Below are positions 8,892 through 18,390 of a DNA stretch of 64,000 bases, piece by piece (within the stretch, counting starts at the first letter, position 1; each line of letters starts with the position of its first letter). The position numbers and the translations under genes were made by a program. Below the pieces are notes generated by a model that did no database searches, was not told the origin of the DNA, and saw nothing but the letters and a program-made list of their open reading frames with translations. Source of the DNA: JAAUTT01 sp963846585 (GTDB taxonomy: Bacteria; Bacteroidota; Bacteroidia; Bacteroidales; JAAUTT01); NCBI GenBank assembly GCA_963846585.1, contig CAWJWO010000018.1, positions 558,001 to 622,000 of the forward strand, in the 5' to 3' direction.

Positions 8892-10058
8892 ATGACAGAA
8901 AAAAAATTAAACATCATCTACCTTGGTTGTTCGGGTTTCCCGGTCGGGTTGGCTGAAATTGAACGCCAGAAACTAATATCAAAAAGCCTTGTTAATGCCG
9001 GTGCAATGGTAACTATCATTAACCGTAAAGGCATTCATTACGATACTGTTATTCCTGCACATGGTACTTATGAAGGTATCAAATATATTTACACTTCCGG
9101 ATCAGCTTCAAGACCTCCCCATTTTTTTAACAGGAATTACTCCAAATTTATTGGTATAATCAATGAATTGAAATATATTTATTCTGAATCAGGGAAAAAT
9201 AAAATCGATGCAGCCATTATTTCAACTATGTCCTTTTCGCTTATTCTTTATTATAGATTAATATCCCTGATTTTTGGTTTTAAAACTATTTTAAATTATG
9301 TCGAGTTTAGTTCAGCAATTAAAATGCGGCTTAAATTCACGATTAATAATTATTTCTTTGATCGTTTCGCAGTAAGGCTGTCGGATTTTGTTATTCCAAT
9401 AAGCGATTATTTAATCAACTATATTAAACAGATAAGTCCGGATAAACCCATATTAAAAATTCCGGCAATTTGCGATTTTGATAAATTCAAGGTTGCAAAA
9501 ATTTCTCCTGTCCATCCCTATTTTTTATTTTGTGGGGTAGTTCATTATTGGGAAGTAATTGTATTTGTTATTCAATCATTTAGCCGGATAAATAACAATG
9601 AATACTACCTGTACCTTATTATTAATGGAAATTCAAAATCAAAGCAAAAAATTTTTGAAGCAATAGAACAATCCCCAAAAAAGCTGCTTATAAAAACATT
9701 TTCAAAATTAGACTATAATGAACTGGTAAATTATTATATAAATTCAACAGGCCTGCTTATTCCTCTAAGGCCAACAATACAGGATACGGCAAGGTTCCCT
9801 CATAAGCTGGCGGAATACACTGCTTCAGGAAATCCTGTTATCACTACTAAATGTGGTGAAATCCCAAAATATTTCACTGACCTGAAAAATGCTTTAATTG
9901 CTGATTCCTACAATGAAGGAGAGTATTCGGAAAAGATGCAATTTGTAATAGACAATCCTGAACAAGCCAAAATGATTGGGAAACAGGGATTTGATACCGG
10001 GCTTGAATATTTTAACTATCTCACTTATGGACCAAAAATAATTGCCATGATAAAATAA
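8892..10058 (+). CDS. Glycosyltransferase, GT-B fold, paralogue of the gene at 12173
   Basis: A 388-residue GT-B-like protein. The N-terminal part has NIIYLGCSGFPVGLAEIERQ; the C-terminal donor part has FPHKLAEYTASGNPVIT, analogous to the GT4 glutamate region. The middle (LSDFVIPISDYLINYIKQ, LKIPAICDF) is the domain linker. It is clearly homologous along its whole length to the protein at 12173-13360 (shared ERQ.LISRSL, YIYTSGSA.RP, RFPHK..EY.ASG.PVI). The two flank an AsnB-like gene. Probable role: sugar addition to the repeat unit. Confidence 0.78.
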   Translation: MTEKKLNIIYLGCSGFPVGLAEIERQKLISKSLVNAGAMVTIINRKGIHYDTVIPAHGTYEGIKYIYTSGSASRPPHFFNRNYSKFIGIINELKYIYSESGKNKIDAAIISTMSFSLILYYRLISLIFGFKTILNYVEFSSAIKMRLKFTINNYFFDRFAVRLSDFVIPISDYLINYIKQISPDKPILKIPAICDFDKFKVAKISPVHPYFLFCGVVHYWEVIVFVIQSFSRINNNEYYLYLIINGNSKSKQKIFEAIEQSPKKLLIKTFSKLDYNELVNYYINSTGLLIPLRPTIQDTARFPHKLAEYTASGNPVITTKCGEIPKYFTDLKNALIADSYNEGEYSEKMQFVIDNPEQAKMIGKQGFDTGLEYFNYLTYGPKIIAMIK

Positions 10059-10092
10059 TTGCTACCTTAGATTTAATAATAACAACAGGGAA

Positions 10093-11967
10093 ATGTGCGG
10101 AATTGTTGGATTAATAAATTTTGATGAACAACAATCAATTAAAACTGAAGACCTTAAGACGATGGCCGATACCATCCGACACAGGGGGCCTGATGATGAT
10201 GGTTATTATATTCATAAAAATGTAGGTTTAGGGTTCAGGAGGTTGTCTATTATCGACTTAAAAGCAGGACATCAGCCACTGGCTAATGAGGATGAGTCTA
10301 TATGGATAGTATTTAACGGTGAAATATACAATTACAAGGAATTACGTGAGTATTTACTTAAAAGGGGCCATGTTTTCAGGACAAATTCTGATACCGAAAC
10401 TATTGTACACCTATATGAACAATTTGGCACCGAATGTGTGCAAAAATTAAGGGGGATGTTCAGTTTTATGTTGTTCGACAGGAACAAGAATATCCTTTTT
10501 GGAGCAAGGGACAGGTTTGGTATTAAACCATTTTATTATTATCATTCTGAAGATAAATTTATTTTTGGCTCAGAAATAAAACCACTTCTAACTATTTCTG
10601 ATATTGATAAGAGTATCGATTATGAAGGTTTAAACTATTATTTTACATTTGGTTACATTTCCAATAACTTATCGATTTACAAAAATATACATAAACTAAG
10701 GCCATCTGAACAAATTGTAGTTGATCTGTCAAGTCGAAAAGTTTTAATCTCAAAATACTGGGAGATGGAATATCATCTTGATAAAAAGTTAAAAGGGAAC
10801 GAGTTATTGGATTATGTTGATGAACAATTATCAAATGCGGTTAACAGCCACATGGTTTCGGATGTACCGGTAGGGGCATTCCTGAGCGGGGGTATTGATT
10901 CCAGTTCTATAGTTGCCCTTATGTCAAAATATTCCTCTTCTCCTGTAAAAACTTTTACTATTGGGTTCAGGGAAGAAAAATATAACGAGTTGAAATATGC
11001 ACGTATTATCGCACAAAAATACCATACGGAGCATCACGAATATATAGTAGAACCCGAATCGGTCGAAATTCTTCCTTTATTGATAGGAAGCGTGGATGAA
11101 CCCTTTGCCGATAATTCAATAGTTCCTACATATTTTGTTTCAAAATTTGCCCGCGAACATGTTAAGGTTGTACTTTCAGGTGATGGCGGCGATGAGTTAT
11201 TTATAGGGTATGGTTCATATCCTAAAATGAATTTAATTAACAAATTGAACTTCCCATCTACGCACCTGAATAAATATTTTTGGGGTACTATAAATTCATT
11301 AATGCCAACATATTTTCATGGAAAGGGCTATTCTTATTTCCTTTCTCAAAATAAAAGTCATTTAGGGGCTTATTCATCGTCCATATGGATGAAGACAGAA
11401 AGGAAACACCTGTATAATGATAATTTTACCGATAAAATTGAAGGCAGCTATCCGGAAAGCTATAAGATAAGTATAGCTTCAAAGAGCCAGGCCAACAATT
11501 TTGTATCCCGGATGCAGGAAATCGATATGCGCACATATATGGTTGACGATATCCTTACTAAAGTGGACAGGGTTTCAATGCTAAATTCCCTCGAAGTAAG
11601 AGTGCCATTATTGGATCATATTTTCGTGCAACATATTTTGAATATACCATTTAAGTATAAATTCCAGGATAATAAGAAAAAATACATACTTAAAGAAGCT
11701 ATGAAAAAATACCTTCCTGCTGAAATATTCAACAGGGGAAAACAAGGTTTTGATATACCACTTTCAGTCTGGTTCAAAAAAGAGCTTAATGAATATTTAT
11801 GCGATACGATAATAAACAGGAATGCCCATATATACGATTATGTTAATTATGAATATGTTCAGAAGATAATCAAATATGAACAATACGGAATGCGAAATTT
11901 CGGTCAAAGGATATGGTCGTTGCTAGTATTGGAAGAATGGCTAAAACAATATAAAGGGCATCTCTAA
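10093..11967 (+). CDS. asnB: AsnB-like glutamine-dependent amidotransferase
   Basis: Class II glutamine amidotransferase of 624 residues. Cys2 (MCGIVGL) is the N-terminal nucleophile; RHRGPDDDGYY, NGEIYNY and DTETIVHLYEQFG are glutaminase motifs; SGGIDSS at 265-271 is the ATP pyrophosphatase loop of the synthetase domain; SGDGGDELFIGY and EVRVPLLDH follow. In cell-wall loci such proteins often amidate sugar carboxylates (as WbpS does) rather than make asparagine, so the target may be a uronic acid or acyl group. It lies between two paralogous glycosyltransferases. The stop codon falls inside the left arm of a small palindromic element, so the last residues (KGHL) come from that element. Confidence 0.88.
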   Translation: MCGIVGLINFDEQQSIKTEDLKTMADTIRHRGPDDDGYYIHKNVGLGFRRLSIIDLKAGHQPLANEDESIWIVFNGEIYNYKELREYLLKRGHVFRTNSDTETIVHLYEQFGTECVQKLRGMFSFMLFDRNKNILFGARDRFGIKPFYYYHSEDKFIFGSEIKPLLTISDIDKSIDYEGLNYYFTFGYISNNLSIYKNIHKLRPSEQIVVDLSSRKVLISKYWEMEYHLDKKLKGNELLDYVDEQLSNAVNSHMVSDVPVGAFLSGGIDSSSIVALMSKYSSSPVKTFTIGFREEKYNELKYARIIAQKYHTEHHEYIVEPESVEILPLLIGSVDEPFADNSIVPTYFVSKFAREHVKVVLSGDGGDELFIGYGSYPKMNLINKLNFPSTHLNKYFWGTINSLMPTYFHGKGYSYFLSQNKSHLGAYSSSIWMKTERKHLYNDNFTDKIEGSYPESYKISIASKSQANNFVSRMQEIDMRTYMVDDILTKVDRVSMLNSLEVRVPLLDHIFVQHILNIPFKYKFQDNKKKYILKEAMKKYLPAEIFNRGKQGFDIPLSVWFKKELNEYLCDTIINRNAHIYDYVNYEYVQKIIKYEQYGMRNFGQRIWSLLVLEEWLKQYKGHL

Positions 11968-12077
11968 AAACCTCAACTTCTTTGTTGGGCTTCAAATTTT
12001 AAATCCTCATTTACTGTTAGTAAACTCCGGTTTAAAATTCTCGCCCGCCTCGAATTTGAGAGTTTTTAGAGATGCCC
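11956..12077. mobile_element. MITE-like palindromic element of 122 bp
   Basis: Perfect 16-bp terminal inverted repeats: GGGCATCTCTAAAAAC at 11956-11971 and its exact complement at 12062-12077. The interior is also partly self-complementary (region 11993-12005 with 12030-12045), so the whole can fold into one long hairpin. TAAA directly flanks both ends, a candidate 4-bp target duplication. It contains no ORF. It inserted at the very end of asnB and supplies its stop codon. Confidence 0.72.
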
Positions 12078-12172
12078 TAAAAAATGCCTGTTAGAAAAAT
12101 CCAAATTTTTATGGAAAATAATTTATTGCCTTTTAAATCGAGTTTTTGGATCATTAATCATTAAAATTTCTG

Positions 12173-13360
12173 ATGAGTGGGAAAAAGTACCTTATTGTAT
12201 ATGTTGGTTTTAATGGTTTTCCTGAAGGATATGCCCCGGGTGAAAGACAACGGTTAATCTCCAGGTCGCTTGTTGAATTGGATAACCGCGTAATTATACT
12301 TTCAAGAAAAGGGACAAATAACAGGGATTATATAAAATTACCTTTTCATGGTATAAAGGATGGGATGGAATATATTTTTACTTCAGGTTCAGCTTACAGG
12401 CCAAAATCCTTTATTAAACGTAACATACTAAAAATAATCGGAGTAATTGGTGAGTTGTTTTTTCTCGTGTATTTACGTTTACATCACCGGATAAATTATT
12501 TAATATTTTATTCCCGCGATATAAGGCTATTAAAGTATTATTCATTGTTATCAAAAATTCTCCATTATAAAATTATTATTGATTACACTGAACTGGCTTC
12601 ATCCTTTGAAGAAAAAAAAATATTTTTTAAAAAATTCGAAACCAAATCCCCTTTTTATACTAATGGCGCTTTTTGCATTAGCTCATATTTACTTAACACT
12701 GTTCAAAAATTAAACCCTGCCCTGCCACTTATAAAAGTTCCTATCATCTGTGATATTGGGGGAATTGAAAAGATAGCCGCCAGGCCAAAACAAACAGATT
12801 ATTTTTTATATTGCGGTACTTTGCATTATATCGATATAATTGAGTTTATTTTAAAATCGTTTGAGAAGGCTGCAACCGGAATTACAGAGCTGTATCTTAT
12901 TGTAAGCGGCAATGATAAAAACAAGGAGAAGCTAAATTTATTGATAAATAAATCTCAAAAAAATAAATTAATCAAAGTATTCTCCGACCTTAATTATAAT
13001 GATTTAATCGGATATTATAAAAGCGCACTGGCTCTTTTAATACCTTTAAGATCAACGGTTCAGGATATTTCAAGGTTCCCACATAAAATCGGAGAATATT
13101 CCGCATCAGGAAGGCCTGTTATTTCGATGAAATATGGTGAAATTGCCATATATTTTACTGACATGGGAAATGCCCTGCTTGCAGATGATTATTCTTTGGA
13201 AAAGTTTAGGAAAATGATGGAATTTGTAATCAATAACCAGGCTAAAGCCACTGAAATTGGTTTGAACGGGAAACTTGTAGCATCTTCCTTTTTTGATTAT
13301 CGTGCCATTGGCCCCCAAATAATTAAGTTATTTGATAAACTTTCCACCAACAACCGGTAA
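12173..13360 (+). CDS. Glycosyltransferase, GT-B fold, paralogue of the gene at 8892
   Basis: A 395-residue GT-B-like protein opening with KKYLIVYVGFNGFPEGYAPG and carrying FPHKIGEYSASGRPVIS in the donor domain. It is full-length homologous to 8892-10058, the clearest sign being the shared block around STVQDISRFPHK / PTIQDTARFPHK. It starts 95 bp after the palindromic element that ends asnB. The CDS ends in front of an AACAACT/AACCTAC heptamer stretch (13355-13391), which also separates it from the convergent gene at 13389. Confidence 0.78.
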   Translation: MSGKKYLIVYVGFNGFPEGYAPGERQRLISRSLVELDNRVIILSRKGTNNRDYIKLPFHGIKDGMEYIFTSGSAYRPKSFIKRNILKIIGVIGELFFLVYLRLHHRINYLIFYSRDIRLLKYYSLLSKILHYKIIIDYTELASSFEEKKIFFKKFETKSPFYTNGAFCISSYLLNTVQKLNPALPLIKVPIICDIGGIEKIAARPKQTDYFLYCGTLHYIDIIEFILKSFEKAATGITELYLIVSGNDKNKEKLNLLINKSQKNKLIKVFSDLNYNDLIGYYKSALALLIPLRSTVQDISRFPHKIGEYSASGRPVISMKYGEIAIYFTDMGNALLADDYSLEKFRKMMEFVINNQAKATEIGLNGKLVASSFFDYRAIGPQIIKLFDKLSTNNR

Positions 13361-13388
13361 CCTACAACTAACAACCAACAACTTACAA

Positions 13389-14534
13389 CTATACTAATGC
13401 TTCGGTTATGTATTTATATAATTTCTTACCTACTTCATCCCAGGTGTACAGTTCATTAGCAATTTTAGCCCCATTTTCGCCCATATTTTTACATTTTTGG
13501 GGATTATTCAATAATTCTATCAGTACTTTTGCGTATTCATCGATATTATTGTTTATCAAATACCCGTTAACCCCGTTTGTTACCATATCAGGCAATGCCC
13601 CTATATTATTTGCCACAATCGGAAGCCCGTAAGTCATTGCTTCCACAAACACCAACCCGAAAGGCTCACGCAGTGTAGGCATGCAAAAAACCGATGCATG
13701 ATTAAAATATTGAGGGAGTTCATCTAATTTAAGCTTACCAAGAACGGATATATTTGACTCTTCGTGAATTTTTGGGTTACATCCAATAATAATAAGTTGT
13801 GCATCTGGCACCTCAATTAATACTTTTTCAAATGTTTTAACCAATATCGGGCCACCTTTACGATCCCATTCCAAACCTACAAATAATATAGTTTTATTAT
13901 CATAAGTATTTTGATTTGTTTTATTATCCAATTCGACATTGCTTCCTGAATAAACACATTTAACCTTCGATTCAGGCACACAATATTCTTTAACTAACAT
14001 TTTTGCAATATTCGAACTCATAGTAAAACAACGAAGAGCACTCAGATATAATTTTTTTTCGGTTTTAATAAAGGACGATGAACGGACATATTGCCGCGGG
14101 TTTATATCCGGATAAAAATAATTAGCCATAGTAATATGGTCGGAATATACGAAATGTGGCACACCCTCAACAGCCCCGTTGAATAATGATTGAAGCTGAA
14201 AAATGAAGAAATAGCTATCCGATTTAATTGCAGCAGTAGTATGTTTCCTGTAAATAGAAGCAAAATAAGAAGTACTCTTAAAAAAAGTAGAAATGTTGCT
14301 AATTTCTTTAGCTCCTGAAATAAAATCAATACCGTACTCCCAAATAAAGTAAAAAAGATTAATAAATAACTGAATTATAGTTATTTTCTTATGAATTTCA
14401 TAAACGTTAAAGGTTGATACATCACACTGTGGGAACCATTTTACCAGCTGCTTATAAATTGCAATATCGGTATATGAATAATCACGGTGCCTTATAAGCA
14501 GGATCTTTTTCTTATCATTTGTTTGATATATCAT
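13389..14534 (-). CDS. Glycosyltransferase family 4
   Basis: A 381-residue GT-B protein on the minus strand. KILLIRHRDYSYTDIAIYKQL is the N-terminal strand and helix; KTILFVGLEWDRKGGPILV opens the donor domain; REPFGLVFVEAMTYGLPIVA is a textbook GT4 donor site with both glutamates. It overlaps the start of the acetyltransferase at 14515-15063 by 20 bp, and this pair is a two-gene minus-strand operon transcribed against the main cluster. Confidence 0.87.
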   Translation of the reverse strand: MIYQTNDKKKILLIRHRDYSYTDIAIYKQLVKWFPQCDVSTFNVYEIHKKITIIQLFINLFYFIWEYGIDFISGAKEISNISTFFKSTSYFASIYRKHTTAAIKSDSYFFIFQLQSLFNGAVEGVPHFVYSDHITMANYFYPDINPRQYVRSSSFIKTEKKLYLSALRCFTMSSNIAKMLVKEYCVPESKVKCVYSGSNVELDNKTNQNTYDNKTILFVGLEWDRKGGPILVKTFEKVLIEVPDAQLIIIGCNPKIHEESNISVLGKLKLDELPQYFNHASVFCMPTLREPFGLVFVEAMTYGLPIVANNIGALPDMVTNGVNGYLINNNIDEYAKVLIELLNNPQKCKNMGENGAKIANELYTWDEVGKKLYKYITEALV

Positions 14535-15063
14535 TTAGATTAAAATGTTTAATCAGAAAAGCCTTTTTTTCTTTAGCAGAAAGGTTTTTGATATGAAGTG
14601 TGTTTTTATTAGCCAATAACATCTTCCCAAGCAATGAGCTTTTCATAATTACTTTAGCCGGATTGCCCATCACTACCGAATCGTCAGGAATTTTTCCCCT
14701 GATAACCGTGCCTGCCCCAATTATGCAGTTATTGCCAATTTCTGTATTAGGCAGAATAATTGAATCGATACCAATAAAACAATTATTTCCAACTTTTATT
14801 TGTCCGAACGAATCAATAGCAGGGTATTGATCCCTGTATATCCATACACTCCCATCATGCGTTACAAACCTTACGCCACTGGCGATAACCACATGATCTC
14901 CAATTTCAATTAAATATGGTTCAGTATTATAAGAAGTATTTAGTATTATGCAATTATTCCCGATTTTTACGCCAAGTTTTCGTAATTTCTTAATCCGGTA
15001 GTTGTTTCCGGCAACTCCGAAGATAATTCTGTACTCTAATAATTCTAGCAATTGTCTGAACAT
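14515..15063 (-). CDS. Hexapeptide-repeat acetyltransferase, WcaF/LpxA-superfamily type
   Basis: A 182-residue left-handed beta-helix acyltransferase. Hexapeptide turns are visible from about residue 31 (VKIGNNCIILNTSY) to ~130 (IGAGTVIRGKIPDDSVVMGNPAKVI), with THDGSVWIYRD holding the probable catalytic His. The last ~45 residues form a basic helical tail (KNLSAKEKKAFLIKHF). It is first in a minus-strand pair and overlaps the following glycosyltransferase, implying coupled translation and a decorated sugar made in the same step. Confidence 0.85.
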   Translation of the reverse strand: MFRQLLELLEYRIIFGVAGNNYRIKKLRKLGVKIGNNCIILNTSYNTEPYLIEIGDHVVIASGVRFVTHDGSVWIYRDQYPAIDSFGQIKVGNNCFIGIDSIILPNTEIGNNCIIGAGTVIRGKIPDDSVVMGNPAKVIMKSSLLGKMLLANKNTLHIKNLSAKEKKAFLIKHFNLNDISNK

Positions 15064-15079
15064 CCCTTTAATTTATTAT

Positions 15080-15228
15080 AGAACAAAGAGCCAAGAGCCA
15101 GGAGCCAAGACTTGGGACGTGGGACGTGATTTGAGATTATAAAATCTTTTAACTGTGTTCTGTTTCCTGTCTTCTGTCTTCTGTTTTCTGACCTCTGTCT
15201 TCTGTTTTCATTTTCACGTTCCTAGCCC
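15080..15228. repeat. Heptamer repeat mosaic (GAGCCAA, GGGACGT, TCTGTCT words)
   Basis: A gap between two minus-strand genes, composed of GAGCCAA/GAGCCAG units (15088-15110), GGGACGT units (15114-15128), degenerate TCTGTCT/TCTGTTT units (15160-15210) and one CTAGCCC-like unit at 15222. Confidence 0.85.
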
Positions 15229-15954
15229 CTAATCCCTGACAACATTTATTATACATTTACAAAATTCCGATGCTACCCTCCTGGAAAACTTTTTATTCGG
15301 ATGCGAATCGGTTCCTGATGTTGCAAATTCGTTTTTTAAATAAAGCCCGCCTTCCGTTTCCAATGAATAAAAATCAAACAAATATACGTTATCCCCTTTT
15401 TCTTTCCATTGATTTTTTACCCATTCGGTAAATTCCTTAGCCCTTAAAGCATTTTCGGGTACTGTTGATTTTTCAGTTAATGCCGCCAGCGTCCAGATAA
15501 TAAATTTTGTATTTGGAAACTGATGCATTTTTTCTTTTAGCTTGTTGTATTGTTCCTTGTAAACTTCTAAGCTTTTTACCTCACTATCGGCACCGGATAC
15601 TCCCGTGTCAGCAAGGATGTTGCTTCCCGGAAAGCAATGTTTAAAAATGATAACCTGAAATTCCGCCGTTAAAATTTCAAGTGTTGGTTCGCCCATATAA
15701 GGCATATTGCCTGCATTTTTAACCCATATATTGTAATAATCAAACGGATAGTTTTTCCAGCCATAAATATTGCCTTTTGGAAAGAACTGTGATGAAAATT
15801 CGATTTTTAATTTGTTGTTATGGTTATATTTTGATAAGCTTTGAGTTACCTGTCCGTGTTTTGTTAATTTGTACAGGTATTTATTGGCATCCCCCTTTAA
15901 AATGTTATTGCCGGTGCTATGATGAAGAAATATTGCTTTTACTGATTGTCCCAT
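15229..15954 (-). CDS. SGNH-hydrolase-like protein
   Basis: About 241 residues from the chosen ATG at 15954; the upstream in-frame ATG at 15999 would add only a hydrophobic 15-residue extension that could also be a signal anchor. Near the N-terminus IFLHHSTGNNIL resembles block I of SGNH/GDSL-like esterases, HCFPGSNI is a second loop, and GTDSHPNKKFSR near the C-terminus gives the DxxH catalytic pair. Such proteins often add or remove acyl groups on surface glycans. Assignment rests on motif spacing only. Confidence 0.6.
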   Translation of the reverse strand: MGQSVKAIFLHHSTGNNILKGDANKYLYKLTKHGQVTQSLSKYNHNNKLKIEFSSQFFPKGNIYGWKNYPFDYYNIWVKNAGNMPYMGEPTLEILTAEFQVIIFKHCFPGSNILADTGVSGADSEVKSLEVYKEQYNKLKEKMHQFPNTKFIIWTLAALTEKSTVPENALRAKEFTEWVKNQWKEKGDNVYLFDFYSLETEGGLYLKNEFATSGTDSHPNKKFSRRVASEFCKCIINVVRD

Positions 15955-16029
15955 TTTAAAAAAAATAAAAATATATACAATTAAACAATTATTTCTCAAT
16001 TTTGAAAGAAAACGTTTAAAATAATGGGT

Positions 16030-16100
16030 TTTATCAACGACTAAATATAAATTGTCAAATTAAAAGTATTTTGTATTTTGATAATTACGATATTTGATAT
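16030..16100 (+). promoter_or_regulatory. Promoter region shared with 21541
   Basis: TTTATCAA at 16030 and CGATATTTG ending at 16096 recur at 21541 and 21607 with the same 60-base internal distance and many matched bases between (ATTGTCAAATTA, ATAATTACGATATTTG). A TTG at 16052-16054 followed about 19 bp later by TATTTTG (16074-16080) fits a Bacteroidota -33/-7 promoter with one base lost in the -7 box. It precedes the glycosyltransferase at 16131. Confidence 0.5.
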
Positions 16101-16130
16101 ATTTACAGGAAACGCCAAAATTGAAAATAC

Positions 16131-17234
16131 ATGAATAAACCCAGAATTGCAGTAATAGGGTTAAAAGGGTTGCCAGCCTTTGGTGGGGCTGCTACCGTGG
16201 GCGAAAATATTATCAGGCAGTTAAAGGATAATTACGATTTCACCGTCTATGCCGTTGCTTCTCATACTTCACACAGGGGAAAAGAAAACGGGTACAGGCA
16301 GATTGTTTTTTCAATTTTTCCCTTTAAGACTTTCAATGTTTTTGTATACTATATTAAATCGATGTTACATTGTCTTTTTGCTGCAAATTACGATCTTATC
16401 CATCTTCATCATGTCGACGGTGCATTTATCCTGCCTTTTTTGCGATTAAAATATAAAGTGGTTTCCACTTCCCATGCCAGGCCACAATTTCATGATAAGT
16501 TTCCCAAGCCGGTAAAGTGGTTTTTTGCCGTAAATGAACGGATCATGCTTTATATGGCCAGTGAGGTTACTGCAGTAGCCCGCCCCCTCTCCGATTTCTA
16601 TACCAGCCAGACCCACCGTAAAATTCATTTTATACCAAATGGCATAAGTATGAATCTCACTATAAACAGTGATCCCATTCCATACAAGGATTACTTGTTA
16701 TTTGCCGCAGGCAGGGTTATTCCTTCCAAAGGGTGCCATCTGATGCTCGAAGCTCTTAATCAACTCAACTATAAAGGAAAGGTGCTGGTTATAGGAGACA
16801 TACACCAGGTACCTAAATATGAAAAAGAGCTGCTTTCTTATAAAAAAGCACTTGACGTGGATTTTCTTGAGATAATAAAGGATAAATCCATATTACTAAA
16901 CTATGTCCACCATTCAACCCTTTTCATTTATCCTACTCTATATGAAGCAATGAGCATTATGTTACTTGAGGTTGCTTTCGCGCAAACTCCAATATTGTGC
17001 AGCGACTTAGTTGAAAATAAAGCTATGTTCAGCTCAAACGAAGTTACATTCTTTCGTTCAAACGATATTGATGACCTTACACAAAAAATCTCCCATGCCC
17101 TCAATAATCCGAAAGAAATGATTGAAAAATCTGCTTTAGCCTATGAAAAATTAAATAACCATTACAACTGGGTTACAATATCAAAAGCCTATGATAAGAT
17201 ATTCAAAGGTTTATTACAAAATATTAAGAAATAA
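16131..17234 (+). CDS. Glycosyltransferase family 4, paralogue of the gene at 26971
   Basis: A 367-residue GT4 of the DUF1972/rhamnosyltransferase-like group: PRIAVIGLKGLPAFGGAA is the diagnostic N-terminal glycine loop, LIHLHHVDGAFILPFLR the acceptor-domain helix, LLFAAGRVIPSKGCHLML the start of the donor domain, and LYEAMSIMLLEVAFAQTPIL the donor-site glutamates. It is highly similar to 26971-28074 from end to end. Its 3' end overlaps the convergent deacetylase gene by 21 bp. Confidence 0.87.
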   Translation: MNKPRIAVIGLKGLPAFGGAATVGENIIRQLKDNYDFTVYAVASHTSHRGKENGYRQIVFSIFPFKTFNVFVYYIKSMLHCLFAANYDLIHLHHVDGAFILPFLRLKYKVVSTSHARPQFHDKFPKPVKWFFAVNERIMLYMASEVTAVARPLSDFYTSQTHRKIHFIPNGISMNLTINSDPIPYKDYLLFAAGRVIPSKGCHLMLEALNQLNYKGKVLVIGDIHQVPKYEKELLSYKKALDVDFLEIIKDKSILLNYVHHSTLFIYPTLYEAMSIMLLEVAFAQTPILCSDLVENKAMFSSNEVTFFRSNDIDDLTQKISHALNNPKEMIEKSALAYEKLNNHYNWVTISKAYDKIFKGLLQNIKK

Positions 17235-18200
17235 TTTTGGCAGGTAATTAAAGGATAAAGCCTGACGAGGCAACAAAAACGGGTTGATTCCTTCAGTGAA
17301 CCTTTTCTTTTCTGTAGTAAACCCTATTTTAAAATTATTTTTCATGCTCAACTCAATTATATTGGAAGGATAATCTACTTTAACTCTCCCATTTGGATAG
17401 CAATAAACTACAGGTATTTTACCGGTAATTTGCTGTATGAATTTTTGAGATTCGAGTTGTTCAAAATTTATTTGTTCATTATTCAGTGTTGAAAGAATAT
17501 AATGGTTATATCCGTGTGACCCGAAATATACCAAAGGATCCTTAGCCATTATTTTAATTTCTTCTATTGATAATACTTCCTCAGTATCGTATAACGAATT
17601 ATAACACAACCATTCATCATTTGAAAGAAGGGATTCAACTTTTAAAAGAAAAGCTTCCTTTTCGTCAACTTTAAAGTATTTGAAAAGTTTTACCATCGAA
17701 ATAATTTCTGCATTAATATCCTTATTGCTCCGAAGTAATTTTGCATATGGCTGAAGTAATTCCTGTCGTTTAACTTTATCCTGACAATGCGTTAAGGCGC
17801 AATAAATGTTATAATTATCAAATCGTTTATGTTCAATTATATTTCGTGTTGACAAAAATATGGTAAATGGAATATTTTTGGACGACAAATATGGATATAG
17901 CACTGTGTAATTATTTTTATACCCGTCATCAAAAGTCAGGTGAATCCACGGATGTTGTATCTTTTTACCATTCAGTACAACTTCCATTGCCTCTTCCATT
18001 GACAGGAATACGAACCCCATTTTTTCCCATAACTCAATCATCTGTTTAAAATGGACCATTTCAATATGCAAATCCTGGATCAGGGCATTTGACTTTTTTT
18101 TATCAATAACACCGTGCCCAAATAAAAAAAATGAAGGTTTTCGTAACCTGTAATAAGGACTTAATATCCTGAAAAAATTCAATGGTATAATATTTCTCAT
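17214..18200 (-). CDS. Polysaccharide deacetylase (NodB homology domain)
   Basis: A 328-residue carbohydrate esterase 4 family member, expected to remove N- or O-acetyl groups from a glycan or lipid-linked sugar. HLTFDDGY (FDDG at residues 90-93) supplies the catalytic base and metal ligand; GSHGYNH (His229 and His233) is the HxxxH metal site; VYCYPNGR is the third motif. No signal peptide is evident, so it may act in the cytoplasm. It overlaps the convergent glycosyltransferase end by 21 bp. Confidence 0.87.
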   Translation of the reverse strand: MRNIIPLNFFRILSPYYRLRKPSFFLFGHGVIDKKKSNALIQDLHIEMVHFKQMIELWEKMGFVFLSMEEAMEVVLNGKKIQHPWIHLTFDDGYKNNYTVLYPYLSSKNIPFTIFLSTRNIIEHKRFDNYNIYCALTHCQDKVKRQELLQPYAKLLRSNKDINAEIISMVKLFKYFKVDEKEAFLLKVESLLSNDEWLCYNSLYDTEEVLSIEEIKIMAKDPLVYFGSHGYNHYILSTLNNEQINFEQLESQKFIQQITGKIPVVYCYPNGRVKVDYPSNIIELSMKNNFKIGFTTEKKRFTEGINPFLLPRQALSFNYLPKLFLNIL

Positions 18201-18264
18201 GTATTATTGTATGTGCTTGAGTATATTGCTTTATTAGTTTATGAGGTTTATATGTTTATACGTT

Positions 18265-18390
18265 TAGATGTTTATGAGGTTTATAAGGTTTATAAGGTTT
18301 ATAAGGTTTATAATATTTCCATCACCTCATCACTTCTGTCCTCTGTCTTCTGTCCTCTGTCCTCTGTCCTCTGTCTTCTGTCTTCTTTTA
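18265..18390. repeat. Nonamer and heptamer arrays (GTTTATAAG, TCTGTCC/CTCTGTC)
   Basis: GTTTATAAG units at 18275-18313, the inverse of the word at 5785, followed by CTCATCAC at 18321 and CTCTGTC/TTCTGTC units at 18333-18385. The last array touches the stop codon of the minus-strand gene beginning at 19569. Confidence 0.88.

Noticed and set aside
10093..11967. Housekeeping asparagine synthetase
   Set aside because: Cannot be excluded, but location among glycosyltransferases and presence of a second copy favour a sugar-amidating role.
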